DNA of 64,000 nucleotides, taken from positions 558,001 to 622,000 of the forward strand of contig CAVRWA010000011.1 of NCBI GenBank assembly GCA_963724805.1, written 5' to 3'. Every line of letters begins with the position of its first letter. Position 1 is the stretch's first letter. The position numbers and the translations under genes were made by a program. The notes below the pieces were generated by a model. It was not told where the DNA came from and searched no databases. It saw nothing but the letters and a program-made list of their open reading frames with translations. Positions 51,381 through 57,742 of the stretch are shown here, in pieces. The DNA comes from CAVQZA01 sp963724805 (GTDB lineage: Bacteria; Actinomycetota; Thermoleophilia; Gaiellales; Gaiellaceae).

Positions 51381-52685
51381 GTGACGCAGCGCCGACCCGA
51401 TCCCACGCCGGGCAGCGAGCCCGAGCGCGGGTTTGTGCTCGCCGTGCTCGCTCAGGGAATGGACGACGAGGACGAGCTCTCGGAGCTGCGGGAGCTGATC
51501 CGCACGGCCGGGGTCGAGCCCGGCGGTGAGCTGATCCAGCACCGCGCGCGGCCGGACCGGCGCACGTACGTCGGCAAGGGGAAGCTCGAGCAGCTGAAAG
51601 ACGAGTACAAGCGCTCCGGCTCCGAGGTCCTGATCGTGGACGACGAGCTCGACCCGACCCAGCAGCGGACGCTCGAGAACGCGCTCGAGGCGCGGGTCGT
51701 CGACCGCACGCAGCTGATCCTCGACATCTTCGCCCAACACGCGCGGAGCGCCGAGGGCAAGCTCCAGGTCGAGCTGGCGCAGCTCGAGTACAACCTGCCC
51801 CGGATGCGGGGGATGTGGCAGCACCTCGAGCGGCTCGGTGGCGGCGTCGGCACGCGCGGCCCCGGCGAGACGCAGCTCGAGTCCGACCGGCGGGTCGCGC
51901 GCCGCCGCGTCTCGCTCCTCAAGCGCCGTCTCGCCGAGGTGCGCAGCCAGCGCGGCGAGCGTCGGCGGGAGCGGCAGCGGACGCAGGTGCCGACCGTGGC
52001 GCTCGCCGGCTACACGAACGTCGGCAAGTCGACGCTCCTGAACTCGCTCACCGGCGCGGATGCATCCGTCGACAACCGCCTGTTCGAGACCCTCGACCCG
52101 ACGACGCGCGGCTTCGAGCACGACGGCCGCCGCTACCTCGTCACCGACACGGTCGGCTTCGTCCGGCGGCTGCCCCACCAGCTCGTCGAGGGTTTCGCGG
52201 CGACGCTCGAGGAGACGCTCGTCGCCGATCTCGTGCTGCACGTCGTCGACGCGTCGATCCCCGACGAGCGGCTCGAAGAGCAGATCGCCGCCGTCGACTC
52301 GGTGTTGCACGAGATCGCAGCCGACGAGCTTCCGGTCGAGATAGTGGTCAACAAGATCGACGGGGTCGACCTGCTGCGCCGGCGCCGCCTCGCGAACCGC
52401 TTTCCCGGTGCCGTGCAGGTCTCGGCGCTCACCGGGGAGGGGCTCGACCAGCTGCGCGCACGCCTCGCCGAGCGGTTTGCCGACCGGTTCGAGGAGGTGC
52501 GGCTCTTCCTGCCACATACGGAGGGCGGCCGCCTCGCGGAGCTCTACGCGCTGGGCGCGCCGATCGACGAGCGGGTCGACACCGAGGACGGCGTCTACAT
52601 CAAGGCGAGGCTGCCGAGCCGCGAGCTTCGCCGCTTCGCCCCTTATCTCGTCGCGGAGGCATACGCGAAGCGGAAGCGCCGGTGA
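51381..52685 (+). CDS. hflX: GTPase HflX
   Basis: Ribosome-binding GTPase that splits stalled 70S ribosomes. The 434-residue protein has the N-terminal HflX domain with RPDRRTYVGKGKLEQLK (~53-69), a helical hairpin containing GGGVGTRGPGETQLE (~153-167), and a G domain with GYTNVGKST (~209-217), DTVGFVRRLP and NKID. GTG 51381 is selected; a TAATCC box sits 4 bases before it in a 21-base divergent spacer shared with dapE. First gene of hflX-dut-nudix. Confidence 0.93.
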   Translation: MTQRRPDPTPGSEPERGFVLAVLAQGMDDEDELSELRELIRTAGVEPGGELIQHRARPDRRTYVGKGKLEQLKDEYKRSGSEVLIVDDELDPTQQRTLENALEARVVDRTQLILDIFAQHARSAEGKLQVELAQLEYNLPRMRGMWQHLERLGGGVGTRGPGETQLESDRRVARRRVSLLKRRLAEVRSQRGERRRERQRTQVPTVALAGYTNVGKSTLLNSLTGADASVDNRLFETLDPTTRGFEHDGRRYLVTDTVGFVRRLPHQLVEGFAATLEETLVADLVLHVVDASIPDERLEEQIAAVDSVLHEIAADELPVEIVVNKIDGVDLLRRRRLANRFPGAVQVSALTGEGLDQLRARLAERFADRFEEVRLFLPHTEGGRLAELYALGAPIDERVDTEDGVYIKARLPSRELRRFAPYLVAEAYAKRKRR

Positions 52686-53116
52686 TCGAGCTTCCGGTCC
52701 AGCGCCTCCGTGACGGTGCCGTGCTCCCGGCTCCGGCCTACGCCGGCGACGCGGGCCTCGACCTCAGCGCCTGCGAGCGCGTCGAGCTCGGCCCGGGCGA
52801 GCGCGCCACGGTGGGCACGGGTCTCGCGGTCGCGATCCCCGCGGGGTATGCAGGATTCGTCCAGCCGCGGTCCGGCCTCGCCGCGCGGCACGGGATCACG
52901 ATCGTGAACGCGCCGGGCCTCGTCGACTCCGGCTACCGCGGCGAGCTGCGGGTCGTGCTGCTCAACACCGACCGGGCCGCGCCGTTCGTGGTCGAGCCGG
53001 GGATGCGGATCGCGCAGCTCGTGGTGATGCCCGTCACGGCCGCCGACCTCGTGGAGGTGGAGGAGCTGCCGGAGAGCGACCGGGGCGTCCGCGGCTTCGG
53101 GTCGTCGAGCGTCTGA
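52682..53116 (+). CDS. dut: dUTP diphosphatase
   Basis: Hydrolyses dUTP to dUMP, keeping uracil out of DNA and supplying dTMP synthesis. The 144-residue trimeric-type enzyme has all five motifs: DAGLDL (1), QPRSGLAARHG (2), GLVDSGYRGEL (3), RIAQLVV (4) and the C-terminal RGVRGFGSSSV (5). The GTG start overlaps the hflX stop (GTGA). Confidence 0.96.
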   Translation: MIELPVQRLRDGAVLPAPAYAGDAGLDLSACERVELGPGERATVGTGLAVAIPAGYAGFVQPRSGLAARHGITIVNAPGLVDSGYRGELRVVLLNTDRAAPFVVEPGMRIAQLVVMPVTAADLVEVEELPESDRGVRGFGSSSV

Positions 53117-53583
53117 TGGCGCTCGAGCCCAGGATCCGCGTCTCGGCGGTCGTGCGGTGGCGCGATCGGATCCTGCTCGTCCGCCAGGAGAAGCCTGACA
53201 AGGAGTACTGGCTGCTTCCCGGCGGCGGCGTGAAGTCGGGAGAGAGCCTCGTGCAGGCGCTTGTCCGCGAGCTGCGCGAGGAGGTCGGCGTGCTCGGCCC
53301 CGACGAGGAGATCCCGTTCGAGGGGCCGGTCGCGCTCGTCGACTCGATCGAGCCGCGGCGGAGCTTCTCCGCCAAGCACGTCGTCCACATCATCTTCGCG
53401 AGCGACTTGAGCGATCTCTCGCTGGAGGCCGTCGTCTCGCAGGACGTCGCCGTGCGCGGGCACCGGCTGTTCACGCTCGAGGAGCTCGACGGCGTCGTTA
53501 TGCACCCGCCGATCCAGCGGTTCCTGCAACGCTGGCGCCCCGGCGACCCCGCCGTGTACCTCGGCGCGCTCTGGGTTCCCTAG
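53116..53583 (+). CDS. Nudix hydrolase
   Basis: 155-residue Nudix protein. The Nudix box GGGVKSGESLVQALVRELREEVGV (given here in two parts: GGGVKSGESLVQ at ~39-50, then RELREEVGV at ~54-62) is intact. The family hydrolyses nucleoside diphosphates linked to another moiety. Neighbour dut suggests nucleotide-pool cleaning, but the substrate cannot be read from sequence. ATG overlaps the dut stop. Converges on gatD with 5 bases between. Confidence 0.85.
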   Translation: MALEPRIRVSAVVRWRDRILLVRQEKPDKEYWLLPGGGVKSGESLVQALVRELREEVGVLGPDEEIPFEGPVALVDSIEPRRSFSAKHVVHIIFASDLSDLSLEAVVSQDVAVRGHRLFTLEELDGVVMHPPIQRFLQRWRPGDPAVYLGALWVP

Positions 53584-53588
53584 ACCAT

Positions 53589-54314
53589 CTAGCGGCGCTG
53601 GCGGGCACGGCCCGCGGACACTTCGTGCGCCTGGGCCTCGAGCTCGTCCGGCAGCGGCTCGAGCGCGACCCCGCCCAGCGCCTCGCCGAGGAGCCAGTCG
53701 GCGAGCCAGGGGTTGCGGGGGAGCAGCGGGCCGTGCAGGTACGTGCCGAGCGCCCGACCCACGCGACAACCCTCGAAGCCGCTCTCGCCGTCGTTTCCGA
53801 AGCCGGCGAGCACGCGGCCGAGCGGGACGGCCCCGGGATCGAGCAACGTGCGACCCGCATGGTTCTCGAATCCGGCCACGGTCCGGCGTTCGCCCGGCTC
53901 GAGCTCGCATTCGAGCAGGACGTCTCCGATCATGCGGCGCTCGCCGGCGAGGGTCTCCAGCGGGAAGAGCCCGGCGCCCTCGAGCCAGCGGCCGCCCGCA
54001 TCGCGATAGCCGCGGCCGAGAAGCTGGTAGCCGCCGCACACGGCGAGCAGGGCGGCTCCCCGCTCGACCTCCGCCGCCAGCGCGCCGCCCTTCTCCGCCA
54101 GGTCGGCGGCGACGAGCGCCTGCTCGCGGTCCTGGCCGCCGCCGATGTAGTAGAGGTCGCAAGCGGCCGGCTCGATCCGGTCGCCGAGCCCGATTGCACG
54201 CACCTCCAGCTCGTGCCCCCGCCATACTGCACGCTGCCTCAGCACTGCGATGTTGCCGCGATCCGCGTAGATGTTCAGGTAGTCGGGATAGAGGTGGCCG
54301 ACGACGACCGTCAC
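53589..54314 (-). CDS. gatD: Lipid II isoglutaminyl synthase, glutaminase subunit
   Basis: CobB/CobQ-type class I glutamine amidotransferase that supplies ammonia to MurT for amidation of D-Glu in the peptidoglycan stem. The 241-residue protein has HLYPDYLNIYADRGN at the N-terminus, nucleophile Cys93 in AVCGGYQLLG and catalytic His194 in GTYLHGPLLPRNP. GTG 54314 overlaps the murT stop (GTGA); a longer in-frame extension runs into murT and is unlikely. Gene pair order murT-gatD is standard. Confidence 0.92.
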   Translation of the reverse strand: MTVVVGHLYPDYLNIYADRGNIAVLRQRAVWRGHELEVRAIGLGDRIEPAACDLYYIGGGQDREQALVAADLAEKGGALAAEVERGAALLAVCGGYQLLGRGYRDAGGRWLEGAGLFPLETLAGERRMIGDVLLECELEPGERRTVAGFENHAGRTLLDPGAVPLGRVLAGFGNDGESGFEGCRVGRALGTYLHGPLLPRNPWLADWLLGEALGGVALEPLPDELEAQAHEVSAGRARQRR

Positions 54315-55729
54315 GTCGGTACCCGCTCCCAGTAGTTCCGGACGTAGCCGCGCCCGGCCACGATTCGGCGCAGCGCGAGCATCGCGGTGTAGGTGGGGAG
54401 GATCACGAGCTCGCCGCCGGGTGGGGTCAGCGCGAGCCCGCGGTCGAGTGCCTCCTCGAGCACGGGCACGATCTCGAGCACAGCCCCGTCGAGGCCGCCG
54501 TACTTGAACCGCAGCGCCAGCTCGGCTGCGCGGTCGCCGCTCGCGACGAGATGCTCGAGGCCCTCGCCGAGCGGCTCGAAGTCGACGTCCCAGATCCACG
54601 AAACGTCCCGGCCGTCCGCGATCCCGTCGTTGAGCGCGATCAGCGCCGTGGCCGGCGCCCCGCCGTCGACGAGCGTACGGATCGCCTCGTTCGCCCCGGC
54701 CGGGTTCTTGATCAGCAGGATCAGCACCGTGCGGTCGTCACCGACCGGGATCCGCTCGAACCGGCCGAAGGCGGGGCCGAAGCTCGCGAGCCCACCGGCG
54801 ATCTCGTCGAGCGACGCTCCCAGCGCGCGGGTGAGCGAGGCTGCGGCGAGCGCGTTGTAGACGTTGTAGAGCCCGGGCAGGGCCAGCTCGATCCGCCGCG
54901 TCCCCTCCGGCGAGACGAGGTCGAACGACGAGCCGTCGAGGCCACGTAGCTCGAGCGCACGCGCAGCGACGTCGAGCGCCGGCCGTACGTGCCCGCAGTT
55001 CGGGCACCGGTAGTCGCCGAGGTGGCCGACGTACGCTGCGGCGTAGTCGTAGGGCGTCCCGCAGACGACGCAGTACTTCGAGTCCGCCGCGTGCTGGAGC
55101 GCAGGCCGCGCGTGACGCGGGTCGTCGAGGCCGAACGTGACGGCGCCGGCCCGCCCCCGCGCGAGCTCGGCGACGAGCGGGTCGTCAGCGTTGACGACGA
55201 GCGTCGACGACCCGTCGAGGCCCGCCACGGCCGAGCGCCAGCCCTCGGCTACGTGCTCGAGCTCGCCGTAGCGGTCGAGCTGGTCACGGAAGAGGTTGCC
55301 GAGGCACATGGCCCGTGGGCACAGCCGCCTCGCGACCTCGGGAAGCGCCGCCTCGTCGACCTCGAACAGGCCGAGCTCGGCTCCCTCTGCCTCCAGGAGT
55401 GCCGAGGCGACGCCGGAGACGAGGTTCGCGCCGGAGCCGTTGTGCGCGAGCCGCACGCGCGGCGCGAGGACGGCTTCCGCCATCGCCGCCGTCGTGGTCT
55501 TCCCGTTCGTCGCCGAGACGAGCGCCGAACCCTGCGGAAGCCGCTCCGCGAGCCGGTCGACGGCGCCGGGATCGAGCTTCCAGAGGAGCTTTCCGGGCAG
55601 GGTGGTGCCGCCTCCGCGCCCCGCGAGACGCGAGAGGCGGCCGGCCGCACGGGCCGCGGCGGCCTCGACGGAGAGCGGTACCGGCAGGCGCACAGGCCGA
55701 GGGTAGCTGCCGACGACCGGCAGGGTCAC
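54311..55729 (-). CDS. murT: Lipid II isoglutaminyl synthase, Mur ligase-like subunit
   Basis: Mur-ligase-type ATPase that amidates the alpha-carboxyl of D-Glu on lipid II, with GatD. The 472-residue protein has the ATP loop SATNGKTTT (~73-81), the MurT-specific zinc ribbon KYCVVCGTPYDY ... YRCPNCGHV (~217-247), and a C-terminal DUF1727 domain ending near GYVRNYWERVP. Start is GTG 55729 or GTG 55693; the shorter still covers the conserved parts. Divergent from the S8 peptidase leader. Confidence 0.93.
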   Translation of the reverse strand: MTLPVVGSYPRPVRLPVPLSVEAAAARAAGRLSRLAGRGGGTTLPGKLLWKLDPGAVDRLAERLPQGSALVSATNGKTTTAAMAEAVLAPRVRLAHNGSGANLVSGVASALLEAEGAELGLFEVDEAALPEVARRLCPRAMCLGNLFRDQLDRYGELEHVAEGWRSAVAGLDGSSTLVVNADDPLVAELARGRAGAVTFGLDDPRHARPALQHAADSKYCVVCGTPYDYAAAYVGHLGDYRCPNCGHVRPALDVAARALELRGLDGSSFDLVSPEGTRRIELALPGLYNVYNALAAASLTRALGASLDEIAGGLASFGPAFGRFERIPVGDDRTVLILLIKNPAGANEAIRTLVDGGAPATALIALNDGIADGRDVSWIWDVDFEPLGEGLEHLVASGDRAAELALRFKYGGLDGAVLEIVPVLEEALDRGLALTPPGGELVILPTYTAMLALRRIVAGRGYVRNYWERVPT

Positions 55730-55738
55730 TCGAACGAG

Positions 55739-55869
55739 GGAACTGTGCGGCGCTACCCCGGAAGGGGGACGTTCCGAGCCCGGGCGGGATCTAGGTTTTG
55801 CCCGGTTCTATGGCACACATGCGGCCGGCGACTGCATCGGGCAGTCGCTGAAGGGAGAAAGCGGGACAT
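55739..55869 (+). promoter_or_regulatory. Structured leader of the S8 peptidase gene
   Basis: 131 bases with four stems: P1 GGAAC/GTTCC (55739-55743 with 55771-55775) enclosing P2 CCCC-GGAA-GGGG (55756-55767), P3 CCGGGC/GCCCGG (55780-55785 with 55800-55805), and hairpin B GCGACTGC/GCAGTCGC (55828-55835 with 55841-55848) just before a purine-rich ribosome site. It contains GTGC, GGCGCT, CCCC, GGGGGA in the same order as the leader at 57573-57703. A candidate riboswitch-like element of unknown class. Confidence 0.55.
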
Positions 55870-57513
55870 ATGCGGCACGACTGCGGTAATCCAACTGATG
55901 TGCGCTCGAGCGCCCTCTGGGGACGCGGGGGCGGCTCGGACAAGCGTTCACGGATGCGACTGGGCAGGAGCGCAGCAGTGCTCTCCGTCGTCGTGCTCGC
56001 GAGCGTTCTTGCGGCTGGCGCTTCCGCCGGCTCGAAGGCAAGCCCGCCGACGGCACAGGTGCCGGCGAGCCTCCTTCAGGCGGCACAGGCCGGCCCGACC
56101 AAGATGTTCAAGGTGATCGTCCAGGGCCGCTCCACTGCGGGCACCTCGGCGGTCGCTTCCGACGTGCGGTCGACCGGCGTTGCCGTTCGCCGCAGCTTCA
56201 AGGTCATCTCGGGCGTCTCCGCGACGCTCCCGGGCAAGCTGATCCTTCGGCTTGCGAAGGTACGGAACATCGCGGCGATCACTCCTGACGTCCAGGTCCA
56301 GTCGACGGATTACCAGGACAACGAGATGTGGCGGGATACCGCCGACGTCCCGTCGCTCTGGGACATGTCGGCCGCGTCGGGGGCCACGCTTCCGGCGATC
56401 GCGATCGTCGACAGCGGTGTCGACTCCTCGAAGACCGCTGACTTCGGCAATCGTGTCGTCGCGAGCGTGAACTTCAGGAGCAACGACGGCAAGGCGGACG
56501 CCGAGGGCCACGGCACGATGGTGGCCGGGATCGCGGCGGGTGCGTCGTCCGACTACCAGGGAGTCGCCCCGACGGCGCCGATCGTCTCGTTGCGAACAGC
56601 CGACGAGACCGGAAAGTCGTACACGAGCGACGTGATCGCGGCGGCGGACTGGATCCTGCAGCACAAGGACCAGTACAACATCCGAGTCGCGAACTTCTCG
56701 ATCGCAGGCGCCGTCGCCTCGAGCTTCACGGTCGACCCGCTGGACAAGGCGGTCGAGAAGCTCTGGTTCAACGGCGTCGTGGTCGTCGCGGCTGCGGGTA
56801 ACCACGGCACGGGCAACGGTGCCGTGCCGATCTACGCCCCCGGCAACGATCCGTTCGTGATCACGGTCGGCGCGTTCGACCAGAACGGCGACTCGGCCAC
56901 GTGGAACGACACGGTTGCGCCGTGGTCGGCGTACGGGACGACGGCCGACGGCTTCCACAAGCCGGAGCTGAGCGCTCCCGGCCGTTACCTCATCATGCCG
57001 GTGCCGGAGCATTCGGAGCTGGCCACGCAGATGCCTGAGCGAGTGGTGGCTCCGGGCTACATGTGGATGTCGGGCACCTCGTTCGCAGCCCCGGTTGTCT
57101 CGGGTGCGGCGGCGCAGATCCTGGCACTGCATCCCGACTGGACGCCCGATCAGGTCAAGGGCGCGCTGATGCTCGGTGCGCGTCCACTCAACGACCCGGG
57201 CCTCACGGGCGGTGTCGGCGAGGTCGATGCTGCGGCTGCGGCCGCGGTGGAGGACCCGCCGAACCCGAATGCCGGTCTCACCGCGTTCGTCACGGCCAAC
57301 CCCGCCAACGGGCAGCTGGTCTTCAACTCGGCAAGCTGGACTGAGGCCGCGACGAGCGACGCCTCGTGGGCCGAGGCGAGCTGGGCCGAGGCGAGCTGGG
57401 CCGAGGCGAGCTGGAACGAGGCGAGCTGGGCCGAGGCGAGTTGGGCCGAGGCGAGTTGGACCGAGGCGAGCTGGGCAGACGCCAGCTGGACCGAGGCGAC
57501 CACCGCCGAGTAA
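55870..57513 (+). CDS. Secreted S8 (subtilisin-like) serine peptidase with Trp-rich repeat tail
   Basis: Exported subtilase. From ATG 55870 it has 547 residues; ATG 55954 would remove 28 charged residues before the signal peptide (RSAAVLSVVVLASVLAAGASA). A short inhibitor-like prodomain (~70-150) precedes the catalytic domain with Asp181 (AIVDSGVD), His214 (GHGTMVAGI) and Ser404 (SGTSFAAP). The last ~60 residues are tandem pentapeptides of the form ASWxE. The ATG 55870 is supported by the GGGAG site and by matching the leader length of the next gene. Confidence 0.9.
   Translation: MRHDCGNPTDVRSSALWGRGGGSDKRSRMRLGRSAAVLSVVVLASVLAAGASAGSKASPPTAQVPASLLQAAQAGPTKMFKVIVQGRSTAGTSAVASDVRSTGVAVRRSFKVISGVSATLPGKLILRLAKVRNIAAITPDVQVQSTDYQDNEMWRDTADVPSLWDMSAASGATLPAIAIVDSGVDSSKTADFGNRVVASVNFRSNDGKADAEGHGTMVAGIAAGASSDYQGVAPTAPIVSLRTADETGKSYTSDVIAAADWILQHKDQYNIRVANFSIAGAVASSFTVDPLDKAVEKLWFNGVVVVAAAGNHGTGNGAVPIYAPGNDPFVITVGAFDQNGDSATWNDTVAPWSAYGTTADGFHKPELSAPGRYLIMPVPEHSELATQMPERVVAPGYMWMSGTSFAAPVVSGAAAQILALHPDWTPDQVKGALMLGARPLNDPGLTGGVGEVDAAAAAAVEDPPNPNAGLTAFVTANPANGQLVFNSASWTEAATSDASWAEASWAEASWAEASWNEASWAEASWAEASWTEASWADASWTEATTAE
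57331..57510 (+). repeat. Tandem 15-bp repeat encoding ASWxE pentapeptides
   Basis: Twelve 15-base units end the S8 gene. Nine in a row (57361-57495) encode ASW followed by Ala, Asn or Thr and an acidic residue; flanking units (AATSD at 57346-57360, ATTAE at 57496-57510) are degenerate. Near-identical DNA units (GCGAGCTGGGCCGAG) suggest recent expansion by slippage. Confidence 0.9.
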
Positions 57514-57520
57514 GGAGCGC

Positions 57521-57553
57521 GGGGCACCGGCGGCGCAAGCCGCCGGTGTCCCC
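57521..57553 (+). terminator. Stem-loop after the S8 gene
   Basis: 14 bp pair between 57521-57534 and 57539-57553 with a GCAA tetraloop and one bulged T (57549). Sequence after it (CGATCGGGTGATTCTTC) is only mildly T-rich. It lies 7 bases after the stop and probably terminates or protects the S8 mRNA. Confidence 0.65.
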
Positions 57554-57572
57554 CGATCGGGTGATTCTTCAC

Positions 57573-57703
57573 GGTGCCCGGCGCTTTCCCCGAATGGGGG
57601 ATGCCGGGCACCGACCCGTAGGCGTACGTTCCGTCGAACCACCGGGCTCTCAATTCCTGCGGACCTCCGTCAAGGACGGAGAGAGGAGAACGGCAAGGCA
57701 GCA
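57573..57703 (+). promoter_or_regulatory. Structured leader of the GGDEF/HD-GYP gene
   Basis: 131 bases, the same length as the S8 leader. P1 GGTGCCCGGC/GCCGGGCACC (57573-57582 with 57603-57612) encloses P2 CCCC-GAAT-GGGG (57588-57599). P3 CCCG/CGGG (57615-57618 with 57643-57646) contains an inner GTTC/GAAC hairpin. Hairpin B CTCCGTC/GACGGAG (57665-57671 with 57675-57681) precedes AGAGGAGAA. A possible -10 GATTCT (57563-57568) would start transcription at P1. Part of it also resembles c-di-AMP (ydaO-type) riboswitches. Confidence 0.55.
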
Positions 57704-57742
57704 ATGAGGGTTTCGCTCCGACTCAAGGCTTCGATGCGGTGA
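57704..57742 (+). CDS. Possible 12-residue leader peptide overlapping the GGDEF/HD-GYP start
   Basis: ATG 57704 opens a 12-codon frame (MRVSLRLKASMR) whose TGA stop overlaps the GTG start at 57739 (GTGA). The purine-rich ribosome site serves this ATG better than the GTG, so translation of the large protein may be coupled to it. The position matches the S8 ATG relative to its leader. It may be only a fortuitous frame. Confidence 0.35.
   Translation: MRVSLRLKASMR

Noticed and set aside
55739..55810. c-di-GMP-I (GEMM) riboswitch before the S8 gene
   Set aside because: General layout of two hairpins with a GNRA-like loop fits, but the conserved CAAAC and GCAAAGCC segments are absent.
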